The position numbers and the translations under genes are program-made. DNA of 64,000 nucleotides. Origin: Telmatactis stephensoni. Lineage: Eukaryota; Cnidaria; Anthozoa; Actiniaria; Isophelliidae. The DNA lies in NCBI GenBank assembly GCA_029948255.1, contig JALIZF010001427.1:243096-307095 (forward strand). The letters run 5' to 3'. The notes beneath the pieces are model-generated. The model saw only the letters and a program-made list of their open reading frames with translations, searched no databases and was not told the origin of the DNA. Position 1 is the stretch's first letter. Each line of letters starts with the position of its first letter. Positions 34,205 to 46,149 of this stretch are shown in pieces.

Positions 34205-35006
34205 AACGATGCAAGAATTTTTAAAAACAACACAACACTTTTAAATTTGAAAGACATGTTTCGACTTTCATAAAGCCATCTTCAGTTTGAAGTGAAGCTA
34301 ATTACAAGTTACAGTTATATAGGTATAAAAAACAGGATAAAATTACAACGGTCAAATACTAAATGAAACGAGATAAGATTACATGTGGATAGTAGTATTG
34401 TAATGCTTAACCTGAGTATTGAGCTCAGGTTTATAACTATTTATAAAAAAGAGCTTCTTTTATTTTGAGCTCATAATTATTAATGGCAGTATCTAATATT
34501 TGAAAACAATCAGGTGATGCAACATCCTTACAACTGATAGAAGAAGCTAAATGTTTAAACACATGAGATGATCTATCCTTAAAAAGATGCTCATTGATCC
34601 GTTTTGAAAAATGGCGAGTAGTCTCACCAATATAACGAGTGTTACAACTCGCACAAGTAAACTTATATACTACACGTGATCGTAGAGCCAAAGGAATAGG
34701 ATCCTTGGTGGAAAATAAACAACTTAACTTAAAAGAAGAAAAAACTAATTTAATGCTAATACCTTTGCAGAAACGTTTAGACAAAATACGTATTTTCCGC
34801 TGAGCAAACGATGAAAATCTACCAACAAAAGGAAGCTTAAAATATTTCATTTCTGGAGAAGTTGAAACAGTGTGGTTATTGGGCCTAGACAAACTGTCAA
34901 TACAGTCTGTGGAAACCTTATCAAAAAGATAAGAGGGGAACAAATTACGTTGTAGATTCGTGATAAGGTTTCCACAGACTGTATTGACGTAGTAGGTAGT
35001 CCACAC
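34205..35006 (-). pseudogene. Penelope-like element 3' fragment with GIY-YIG endonuclease (copy B)
   Basis: The 189-residue frame (35006 to 34437) carries the junction of reverse transcriptase and GIY-YIG nuclease. An SF/RKI linker (KLPFVGRFSS) comes first, then RVVYKFTC at 111-118, a CxxC pair (118, 121), RYIGETTR at 124-131, KRINEH at 135-140 and KIKEAL near the end. GIY-YIG nucleases nick DNA for target-primed retrotransposition. One extra A in the run near 34447 shifts the frame just after KEALF, where copy A continues normally. The RT catalytic domain is missing. The first ~21 residues are read from an inverted duplicate of an internal segment and are not part of the original protein. 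Confidence 0.85.
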
Positions 35007-37451
35007 TTGTGTATTCCCTGTTTATTTTATTTGAACAGTTTTTCGTTTCGTCTTTGTTTAAACAATACCGTTGTTGTCTTCATAAAGGACAGTTTGTTTG
35101 CTTTGCTGAAAATTCACTTTTGCTGTGACTTTGAAGTCATTGAAGCCAAAAACGAAAACGAAATTACCGATTTGCTTATCAGACATGATATTTTTTACTT
35201 AGGATGATTTCTTTTTACTTCTTTTCGTAATTACTGTGTAGTTATTTTATCTACTGGTAGTTTGGACCAACAGATTCCAGTTCAGTGTACTTTTCGCAAT
35301 AGTCGTGTGTAGTTGTAATTCAACTTAGCGGCTTTTTTGTGTGCAAAATATGTCATTCTTTTCGGTCATTTTATCACGGATATTATCTAAAAAGTTGTTT
35401 TATATTTGCTGCTCAATTTTGAATTGATTTTCAGTAGGTTTTTGTGATTTTGAAGAAAGCCACTTCGATGCAGTCCTCAATGCTTGGGCCAATCACGAGC
35501 GCTGATTTTGAGACGGCATTACCGGAAAATAATGCTGTCTCTCTGTAGATCAAAATGGTAGAAGAATCGCGATACTTAGCAGTAACGCGATTCTCTAATG
35601 CGGCACTTCTTATTTTGAGACGTGAATATTTTGTGCTATCGACGGCTCAACTGATAATCGCACGAAGTGTTATGTCCAAATCTGTCATTTATTTAAGAAA
35701 ATTCGTCAGAACGCGCGCTTTGTAAGGACGTTCGCGGCCATCGCTTCTGCATATTTCATCTTCGCATCTTTCGTAGGGCGTGACTCGCGTGACGACTGGT
35801 TTTACCTTCAAAGGGCTAAATCAACTTAGAAATGCCTTAATTATTATAATACTATTTGAAGGACTTACAAAAAGATAAGATTCAACATTTTTAATTGGTT
35901 ATTTTGTCGATTTTGGAGCTATGAAGCGGTTGATTTGTGCGCGCGATATTACGTACACGTCATTGAGTGCGCGCGCTCAGAGAGAAATATTTTTTGAAAT
36001 TTCACTTTTTTTTCACGAAATTAAAAAAACACATTTTTTAATATTTGTTTATGTATTATAAATAAAGTATGCTTGAACATTTTTACAACTATTTTGATAC
36101 CTGTAAGTTCTGTGAATTAGCGAAAACTCAACAAGAACGTGAATCAATTACTTCAGTATGACATCAAGTGGAATTATGTCACGCTTGCCTCGAAAGATAT
36201 TTCGAAAACTTGTATTTCAACAACGAGGTCGGTGACTCCCCTTTTTATGTATTTAAGAGGTCAAAGTAAACTTTCATTTTGAAAATGTTAAGTTTTATTA
36301 AACTACAATAGATAAAAGTTTTATCAAACTAAAATTTTTTTCTGTCAAAAAATCAATCATGAGAATTGCGATACAAAACTAATTGCGATTTTGAGAAAGC
36401 AATACCACAAAATATGGACGGCTTTGGAGAGAAGATCTTTTTACGTATCACTTCTTGGGTTGCATGTGACATCACGACAGCCATCTTGGATGAACTTCAA
36501 CAAAAGATTTCTCATTGGTGTCACTTGTTCGTTCATCCAACATGGCTACCGCTCTATTGTCTTCTGAATTCCCAAAGGAATAGATGAAACAGCAAATATT
36601 TATCCAATTTAGCCGTCAACGTTTTGATGTTTTGCCTTCTCAAATTCACAGTACAGTTTGTTTATAATACACCTTCCGACTAGGACGACTAGCCCTTAAC
36701 ACGGAAACATAATTGTGTAAACGCATAACTATTGGATTTATGAGTGGGGATAAAATACGCAGGAGGAATAATTTGATATAACTTATGGCAAATGAGTATG
36801 AACTTTGAATTGATTTATAACCAAGTAATTACCACAAAGAAACGTGTCTGCCAAACGAGTTCAATGAGTTATGTGATACCTAATGTGACAACAAAGATTT
36901 ACCTTGGTAAATAAGACAGATGGTAAAAACACCACACCAAAGCACGATCCACAAATGTCGCATCTTGTTCTTTTCTGATATTTTCTTGGGTTAGTTGCCT
37001 TTATTATTATTTCAAGGCTCACCAGTGTCCTAGACGTATAATACAATATCAAGTTAAGTACAGCTGGATTTTAGCAACACAATATAATGGTCTAAAGATG
37101 AATAGCAAGTTTATGTTTACTTCTTATTATTCAACATTTTAGTTTCATTGGAGAAACTGAAACACTATCAATAAAGCACTGAAAGTTAGGCTACATCGTT
37201 TTCATCTTCATTTGACAGATGTTCAAACAACATCCTTTGATATATCCCTTTATTCTCACGTGTTAGCAAATTGTAATTTGCTTTGTTGAAACGGTAATGG
37301 AGATATTGAATTTGGGGTTCGCTTTCAAAACAACTGAATGTACTTTTCATTCCATTAAGCCAAAGTTCAGTCCAAAAACAGGAACTTGGAGTGTAGATCA
37401 GTAGATCAGAAGCTTTCTTTCTCTCTTTCTGCTTGCACCCTGGCTTCTTTT
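35007..37451. other. Copy B interior, no supported gene
   Basis: Matches 19716-22170 of copy A with scattered substitutions and small indels (for example loss of CTGA near 35622). Confidence 0.4.
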
Positions 37452-38040
37452 TTATAATGACCTTAAATGGTAGACAGCTTTAGGCGAGGCTTGTGACAAG
37501 GGAAAGTGTTTATAGATGTTCCTTACGACGCTTTCCGCCGCTGCATACGTAATAATCCAGAATAATTACATGCCGTATTTCACGGCCGTATATACCGTAA
37601 TTACTCGTGCCCAGGCCGTAGACCGGGAACGAGTTATAAACTGCAAATGTTTTTTTTTCTGTGTTCGTCTCGAGAAAATACAATGTATTTATTTATTACC
37701 ACAATATTTACATTTTTACATATTTAAATAAAATATTTGTTTACAAATAGAATTTTTATGCCTTTGTTCGAGAATCTAAGTTAATTGATTCAGTAATTAC
37801 TACTGATTTGTTAATCTAAATTTATTCAGTGACTAATTTATACGCATGAGTTAATACGTGACTCATAGGACAGGGTGATGGGTTGGTGGCAGTCCTTGGT
37901 ACCGCCTATAGCGTGTCACCCTAGTCACGTGGGGACGCGTTGGTATGATTCATTCTTCCTGGCTTTATCTCTGAGTAAGGACGCTTGAAATTTTCCCACC
38001 TCCTCCCCTCACCTTGTCCACAATGAATCTTACTTAAACC
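37452..38040. mobile_element. ~590-bp insertion in copy B
   Basis: Copy A joins TGGCTTCCTG directly to TTTATTTGCCCGC. Copy B has about 590 extra bases including TACCACAATATTTACATT and a CpG-rich patch (CACGTGGGGACGCG). No coding frame or terminal repeat was recognised, so the class is unknown. Confidence 0.6.
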
Positions 38041-38377
38041 TATTATTTGCCCGCACCTTTGCTGGGCTGATTAAGATTACATAGCAAATGTCTTTGAAAT
38101 TGATAATAGAATTTTATTCATATCAAATAAAAGCGGCTATGCCGGATTTTGCCCTTAGCCATTATTATCTTGTGTATTTTCATTTCCAGTAAACATAGAT
38201 CAGGCAATGCAGTATGGTCGAATATATATAGTATTAGCAAGAGGAAGACATAAAAGAAATATTTGACTAAAACGGGATTTTAGGTACAGACCACCTATAA
38301 TAACCATGTCTGGCTAACCAAGATAGGTGGCTTGTAATTTTTGTTTTGTATTGTAGTTTTATGGTCAATAAGATACT

Positions 38378-38815
38378 GTGAAATTAAAAAAAAAGTTCAT
38401 TTCCAGTTCATTTTGTTAAATCGAAAATTGGTGCTACACTAACAAATACACTCAAGCTAGAGAATGACGAGTGGTCTGAAATGGAATCAACCCGCCAATA
38501 TGGCGGACATAACTCGTGGATTGAGTTTTATGTCCAGAGGAAACCCATGAAGCAGTGAGAACTGAATGTTCTTACCCATTTAGTTGTTTGTCTGTTTGTT
38601 TATTTGTTGTTGTTGTTTTTCACTTCCATGAAGTGTCTTTTGTGTAATCCTTAGCCTTTAGTAGCAATTCCAAGCCATAATAATCTCTTCAATAAATAAC
38701 ACGCGTACGCTTTATGGAACGTTAACAGATTGCCTGTGTTGCATGACGCTGCATCAGACTCACTGCAGTGTGACGGCCAAAGTCTGGATTCATGATAAAT
38801 ACTAGACACTTTGTG
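38378..38815. mobile_element. ~440-bp insertion in copy B
   Basis: Lies between GTGAAATT and GCGAAAATGGTTTCC, which are adjacent apart from a few bases in copy A (22520-22540). Contains a (GTT)n run. No coding capacity. Confidence 0.6.
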
Positions 38816-40074
38816 TAGCGAAAATGGTTTCCTGTATTGCGTGATGTTGCATCACGGTCAGAGGTGCCACGCATTACCTAATGCATTCGACTCTTTAGAT
38901 CAAACGAATGATAAATGCACTTCCATTGGCATACAATGTATATAAATCTCTCATTTTATTAGTATCTGAAGTATTAGTTACAATATGCGTCTCAAAGTGT
39001 ACAGTACGTACACTAGATTTTTACAAAAAGTCAAGTAGATTCACTGAGTTATTTTGGCCAAGTTACACAAGTTTGGCCAACTGAAAGCTTCAATTAGCTG
39101 ACTCGTCAAAGGTCACGGTAAATAGAATGAAACATGTTTGGAACGATCAAATATCAATAATATAAAGAACAGTCGAGTCAAATCGCGATTTCAATAACAC
39201 AGGAGTCCCGGAATAAAAAATGATAAATTGTCTTCCATCACGTCGAGCATGCGCCTTAACATAATTCAAAAATTTGCGAGTGAGTGAGTGACACATTAGC
39301 ATATTCGACACCTCACTATAACTCGTGAATTTGCAACCCACGAATTCAAAACATTGCACTCAAGTAGAGATTTGGTCTCCAATACAAATGCTAACATTTC
39401 CCTTTTATTTCCTAATTTTCCGGGTTTTTCATTTCTATTATCCTCGCTTTGTGCCCCTATATGCGAACGAAATTCCGTCGCCAAGAGCTGCAAGGAAATG
39501 AATTATAGAACCGCAGAATGAATTAAGCTTGAGATGATATCTGATACGATTAGAGACTTCCCTAATCGCCTACCAAGTCCACTGAAGGCAGATGTCTAAC
39601 AAGTATAAACGTAGCTTTAATTATAAACATGGCTGTTCTGAGCCCAAAAGCAATTTTTCGGCATCATTAAAAGAAAACAGAAATTAATTTTTGAACTTTT
39701 TATTATTTTTAACTTAGCTTCTACGTTGTAGATGGTCATTGTTTGCTAGCTATTCCATTTTGAATATTATAACTAGACAATAGTAAATAAAGCCTATAAT
39801 TGACGTCCATTTCATGGACTAAAATAAGTTAATATCACTGTTAGGCTGCAAGGCTGCAAGGATGATAGGGCTACGTTGAATAATTAAAACAGGCTAAATA
39901 ATAGTATGATATTAAAAGTAGTTAATACATGCATCTTTGTACCTGATATTCAGGTGAATAAGACCACACTATTGGAAATACTTTAATATTTAAAGAAAAT
40001 TACAAATATTTTGAAGGTTTATACCAACACAAATGGAGATAAAGAACATCAGTAAAACAACAACGATAACCAAC

Positions 40075-40128
40075 ATCATCATCATCATCATCATCATCAA
40101 CAACAACAACAACAACAACAACAATAAT

Positions 40129-40171
<43 letters not shown>

Positions 40172-40287
40172 TAATAATAATTTAATATTTATGAGGCGCA
40201 AAATACATATATATATGATCTAATGCGCTCCAAAAAAATATTGTCAAAAAAAATAAAAAATAAATAAATAAAAATAATAATAAAAAA

Positions 40288-40362
<75 letters not shown>

Positions 40363-40460
40363 ATGAATGAATGAATGAATGAATGAATGAATGAATGAAT
40401 GAATGAATAAATAAATAAAATAAATAAAATAACAACAACAACAACAACAACAACAACAAC
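40075..40460. repeat. Expanded compound microsatellite (copy B)
   Basis: ATC, AAC, AAT, AAAT and GAAT blocks, then AAC again, at the site of the short array at 23797 in copy A. Long Ile/Phe/Tyr/Leu frames on the minus strand are artefacts. Confidence 0.95.
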
Positions 40461-41270
40461 GCAAAGGCACGCTTTGGAAGCCAGTTTTTTATTCTTAAAA
40501 TATTGGATATTCAAATTGTCCTTTATTTATTTATGTTTACACTGAAGTCATTCAATTCTATTCTTTCAATACAGAACCCCAAATTGCACATTATTATCGA
40601 TTTATGAATCCGCTCTGGACCAATCATAGTGCAGATATATGTTGTTGTCGTCGTCGTTTGTTATCGTAGTTTTCTGATGATAGTGATGATGATGGTGATG
40701 ATGAAAAACTATTCAGAAGTCCCAAAATGAACATCTAAAAACAAGGAAAATGATGGTTTTGATATAAATGTACTGAATCATAAAAATGATGGAGAGAGTC
40801 GTTTGTCGTTTGCGTTATACTATATCTCGGAGGACGATCGATTATTGCTTTTTGAAACTGTTTGGACTTGTGTATATTTCATGATTAAAATGTATACAAA
40901 AATGATTTCATTGGCTTGATTCACGACGTTTTGCCAATAAATAATTGCAATAACTGACTTGTATCAACTATTAATACAAATAAAAGAAGAAGAGGTTTGA
41001 TAGTGCAAATAACTTAGAATTTTTTCTTTGGCACATCTTACAAGTTGGGCAATGTTCGCTGGCTATAATTCACCTAAGCAAATACCATTAAAAGCCGTCG
41101 TCAGTGAAAACAGACAGCTAGATTTATGAAAAGCCTATTCATTATACAGGCGCAGGTGAAGAGCTTGTTGTAATTACTTTTACTTTATAGATAAAATGGA
41201 AAGAAAACGAAAAGAAAAGAAAAGTAAAAAAGAAAAGGCACCAACAAGGAACCTGCGGCAAAGAAAGAAA

Positions 41271-41505
41271 CTAACATTTAAAGGAGTTTCCTGAATCTTG
41301 TTTTCTTTCTTTTTTTGAAACTTGTTTTTTGTTTTGAAGAAACAACAAAATGTATTCAAGAAGTACAAATGCTAGGGAAGTGGAAGAAGAATCTGTCAAA
41401 ACCTCTGCAAACGTAAGATAAGTGTTGTATTTTTCTTTGTTCAGACTGATGTTGACTGGCCTATTGCTATCAAGACATTTGACCGACTCGTAAAATTTAG
41501 GTTTC
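41271..41505 (-). CDS. Possible terminal exon of a single-pass membrane protein (copy B)
   Basis: Counterpart of 26774-27005. The hydrophobic segment reads TSLAFVLLEYILLFL, with a Glu in the middle. That weakens the case for a working membrane helix, and the copies differ mainly at amino-acid-changing sites. Confidence 0.18.
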
Positions 41506-42028
41506 CAGGTATAGACTATAGACAATTAGAAGAGACTTTAATGACTTATAGGAAACAATCTTAAAAATAGTTTCAACAAAGATAAATTAAGATTAAATAT
41601 AATAAGATATGTGAAAATCTAAAGACTTTGTAGAAATGATTATAATATAAAGATTACTCAATAAGATAAATTAAACGGCAACTGTTCAAATTAATAGCTT
41701 TTACGTATTCAATGTTTATGAAGGCCACTGGAAAAGATCTTCAATTAATCACAACATCGATTTCATTTTTCCATTTGAGAGCATCTAGACTTTTTGAGTT
41801 AACACCAGGGTCGCTGAATGGCCTTAAGTTGTTATTGCAGCTGATATAGCAAGGTAATATTTCAAAAGGATTCTACGTTTTGCCTTAATACATTATAGCA
41901 GTTCAGCTCTACCATACAGTGAAAAAAGGATTTTTTAAAGAGAAAGGTGTTATTATTTGACAAACGAAAACCTCTTACCTGTTTGTCGTAAAGCGCAGCG
42001 TTAATGGATCTCATGTCATGTTTGCTTA

Positions 42029-42357
42029 ATTCACCTTCCCGGAGTTTCCCAGAATTCTTTATGATTTGCGCGCGCAAGCGAGGTCAGGGGACAAAAATAT
42101 TAAGAAATGATGGTATTTATTGGGAACTCTTTCATTTATATGAGAAAAACGTTGATTGTCATAACAGAAGTAGTAGAAACTTTAGAGAATTTCTTCAAAA
42201 CCATTCTTATGAACTGTTATCGGAGTTTATTGGTACTATAGTCGTTTTTGGCGAATTTTTCAAGTGTATCTAAGACTTGCTTTAAGAATTTTGTCCCCTG
42301 ACCTCGCTCGCGCGCGCTGAATCGTCATGAATTCTGGGAAACTCTGGGGAGGTGAAT
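42029..42357. repeat. Foldback MITE (copy B)
   Basis: Counterpart of 27684-28014, with the same arms and a 3-base loop difference. Confidence 0.9.
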
Positions 42358-42889
42358 AGTCACCGAATCATTCAGTCATTTGAATGTCAGTTGGTTACCA
42401 GAGCAACGCCTCGTATTTTCATGACATATATATGAATATTGAAGTTAGATTTTTTAAAAAGCTGAATATATTTAAAATTATAATATAGCTCAATTATAAC
42501 ACACGTTCTGATTGGCTGAGAGACTATTTCACCGGTAAAGACATGGTTTTCTGACGAATGATTATACCAAAAAGTCTATTTACAAATTTTAGGTAGGAGA
42601 CCCAAACTTAGAAATATACTAGAAAATACTTTCCATCATTCCAGTTATCGTTTGAATTCACAAACTAAGCCTCGTGGTCGGACAATAACAATAAACGTAA
42701 TGGAAAATCAAATGTAAGGAATTAGAATTCACAAAATAGGAATTTGTTTTTTTCTCCCAGATTAGTTTCGATCAATAAGAGTTATTTTTCATTGAACAAA
42801 GTTTTGTTTCTTACTTACAAAGAGAAACGAAGATTTCCAAAACTGACTGTCGCCACGAGACTACTTGTTCATTCAATCATCCTTCGAAC

Positions 42890-44195
42890 CAACCTTATGA
42901 ACTAACTACGCCAGTCATCACCAATCATCCCTATGAACTAACTACGCCAGTCATCACCAATCATCCTTATGAACTTACTATACGCCAGTCATCACCAATC
43001 ATCCTTATGAACTAACTACGCCAGTCATCACCAATCATCCTTATGAACTTACTACGCCAGTCATCACCAATCATCCCTATGAACCAACTACGCCAGTCAT
43101 CACCAATCATCCTTATGAACTAACTACGCCAGTCATCACCAATCATCCTTATGAACTTACTACGCCAGTCATCACCAATCATCCCTATGAACCAACTACG
43201 CCAGTCATCACCAATCATCCTTATGAACTAACTACGCCAGTCATCACCAATCATCCTTATGAACTTACTACGCCAGTCATCACCAATCATCCCTATGAAC
43301 CAACTATGCCAGTCATCACCAATCATCCTTATGAACTAACTACGCCAGTCATCACCAATCATCCTTATGAACTTACTACGCCAGTCATCACCAATCATCC
43401 TTATGAACTTAACTACGCCAGTCATCACCAATCATCCTTATGAACTTAACTACGCCAGTCATCACCAATCATCCTTATGAACTTACTACGCCAGTCATCA
43501 CCAATCATCCTTATGAACTTACTACGCCAGTCATCACCAATCATCCTTATGAGCTAACTACGCCAGTCATCACCAAGCATCCTTATGAACTTACTACGCC
43601 AGTCATCACCAATCATCCTTATGAACTTACTATACGCCAGTCATCACCAATCATCCTTATGAACTTACTACGCCAGTCATCACCAATCATCCTTATGAAC
43701 TTACTACGCCAGTCATCACCAATCATCCTTATGAATTTACTACGCCAGTCATCACCAATCATCCTTATGAACTAACTACGCCAGTCATCACCAATCATCC
43801 TTATGAACTTACTATACGCCAGTCATCACCAATCATCCTTATGAACTTACTACGCCAGTCATCACCAATCATCCTTATGAACTTACTACGCCAGTCATCA
43901 CCAATCATCCTTATGAACTTACTACGCCAGTCATCACCAATCATCCTTATGAATTTACTACGCCAGTCATCACCAATCATCCTTATGAACTAACTACGCC
44001 AGTCATCACCAAGCATCCTTATGAACTTACTATACGCCAGTCATCACCAATCATCCTTATGAACTAACTACGCCAGTCATCACCAATCATCCTTATGAAC
44101 TAACTACGCCAGTCATCACCAATCATCCTTATGAACTAACTACGCCAGTCATCACCAATCATCCTTATGAACTAACTACGCCAGTCATCACCAAT
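42890..44195. repeat. 36-bp minisatellite (copy B)
   Basis: About 36 units of the same family as at 28538, but with different variants: CCCTATGAACC, TACTATACGCC and GAATTTACT units. A 108-bp, three-unit block beginning with CCCTATGAACC repeats at about 43074, 43182 and 43290. Copy A has neither this block nor these variants, so the arrays have turned over separately since the copies split. Confidence 0.97.
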
Positions 44196-44310
44196 CGCAC
44201 CCTTGTTAGGGGGAGCCTCTATTATACAGTATAACCACGAACTATAATGCAATATGCATTTTGTCGGCATACTGTATAATAGAGGCTCCCCCTAACAAGC
44301 TAAGGGTGCG
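44196..44310. mobile_element. 115-bp hairpin inserted at the end of the 36-bp array
   Basis: Arms from CGCACCCTT and GTTAGGGGGAGCCTCTATTA pair with the right half ending AAGGGTGCG. The right arm has 5 extra bases. Half of this sequence appears inverted at 31975-32013. Confidence 0.85.
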
Positions 44311-44873
44311 AATTCTTGACATATCTTGCACCTTGCCTCATTGCGTATTCAAAAACAAAGCAGCAAAAATTTTGGTTTGAGCGACGAAATGGAACTGAGC
44401 TCAACCAAAAACGTAATTTCTCTTATTCCAAACCACGAACAGCAGCAAAATTGGTTAATAATTTATCACAGTGCTTTGAAGCTTATGTGGGAAAATTCTA
44501 ACGGAACAATTTGAAAAAAGTACGAAGAAATTGGAGAAAACGCAACTTCTTGGACCTAGGCAGGTATTTGAGCATTTTATTACATTCATACAACTTTAAA
44601 ATACTTTAAAACGGTCAGTCTGGTCGACAATCGCGGTAAGACAGTCGAAAGTACAATGAATTGCCGCCAGCTTTAGCCTAAAACCGCGGCTTTAAAGCAT
44701 GTTTAGGGAGCAACTATTTCGTTCACAACATTCAAGATGATGACAATATAGAATTTAGGTGCCTTTTCTGTTCGCTTCTGTTGCGAGACTTCAGTTCCGA
44801 CGAATTTCTTAAAACGTGGCCGAGTTGTCTGTTATGTTTAGCTAAAAGGATTCTAAATTTTTCAGCGAAATAA
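44311..44873. other. No gene seen
   Basis: Single-copy AT-rich DNA between the hairpin and the third-copy segment. The two ~61-residue frames near 44316-44514 overlap each other and resemble nothing known. Confidence 0.35.
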
Positions 44874-45772
44874 AACGGCTAGATTTTCCACAAAATCGAG
44901 TTTTTATGACAACAGCTCATTCGTTTAATGTCGTATATATCACAAATTACTGACATAAAACGCGATCAGTGTATATCATATTATAGCTGAATGACTGTTT
45001 TAGATTTTGGTGCCGTTTGATGGTCATTGCTCAAAGGGAGTCAAAGTTATGAGCCAAAAACCGATATGACCGATTTGGCCATTTGGAACTATTGACTCAC
45101 CTTAAGAAGTTTAAGATTGTTCAACGACGACGTAGCTGAAAAATTGATTTGCTCTGTTTTGGCTAAATCTATGTTTTCCTGCATGTGTTACGCTGCAGAT
45201 TTCCAATAATTATGTATTTATTAACCTCAATGTATTTTTGAGTAATTTACTAGCTAAGCATTTTAAGTGTTGTAACCTTGACCGTTTTGATTGTAGGATT
45301 TGTGTATTGTTTCGACTTGTGTGACGCACCCTCTTTCACTATAACCCAAACAGACCAACGTAGGGTTTCTCTTTGACTCCAAACGTGATGTAAACAGGAA
45401 ATTAGATTTAGTTTTAGTTGTTATTTAAGGACTGTCCGGATATTTTTTTGCACTCGCACACTCTTTAGTCTTTGTACAAACTAGCGAGGCAAGTTTGGGA
45501 TTCGACTCAGTGTTTATTGGAAAGTACAGCCCTAAGTAAGGAAAGTGGTCGAGTAAGGAACTCCTTCTGACAGCCACTCCGACTAAGGAAAGTCTTTCTG
45601 GTTGGCCTGGCTCTATCCCGCCTTGTAGTACCAAGCCTTGCTTAGCTTGTAATTAGCTCTTGTTCAAAGTCTAATAAACGAGTTAGCAGAGCAGGCGATT
45701 CCCGACTAGTCTCTCGTAACAGTCTCTCGTATTCGTTAATAGATGAATTTTGCATTCAATATTCCATAGAAT
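44874..45772. repeat. Third copy of a copy-B segment
   Basis: Matches 32014-32910 (including the LTR-like block, here at 45186-45721) at about 98% identity. Flanks on both sides are unrelated. It contains no part of the Ly6 exon. Confidence 0.9.
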
Positions 45773-46149
45773 CGTATAGCAAACTGCTAAATCACGCGCT
45801 GATTGGTCGAGAAGGATGGTGATATTTTGTGGAATCGAGGGGCTTCCATTTACGTCCGCATATAAATGATTATCAATTTCTTTCTAGTCAAATTTGGCTA
45901 ATCCTTTCTATACAAAAGTGTTTTACTCTTTCATTGCACTTTTAGAATAAATTTAGAATATTTTCATCTCCAATCATACAATCTTTCGAAAAATATTAAA
46001 ACAAATACAAACAAAAACTAAATTAAAAGGAAAACGATCATAAACAGCTGCACCGTCGACAGACATGTTCAGCCCGGTTTTCAACTTACTTTCAAAAATG
46101 TTCTTGCCCTAAAAGATTTGCTTACACATCCAAAGAAGAAAAGGTAAAC
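45773..46149. other. No gene seen
   Basis: AT-rich DNA upstream of the decayed non-LTR element. Confidence 0.35.

Larger units (their letters stand above)
31107..44196. repeat. Copy B of the duplicated block
   Basis: Collinear with 17157-29726. Copy-B-only segments: about 31251-31390, 31490-31655, 31974-32243, 32323-32868, 37452-38040 and 38378-38815, plus longer microsatellites. It lacks the Crypton-like element and the 27099 SINE. At the right end both copies end inside the 36-bp array, and different foldbacks follow. Confidence 0.93.

Noticed and set aside
34546..34870. The two segments missing from the copy A Penelope fragment as retained introns
   Set aside because: One missing segment nearly fits GT...AG, but the junctions do not match clean splicing (an extra base at one, CA microhomology at the other). 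Deletions are simpler.
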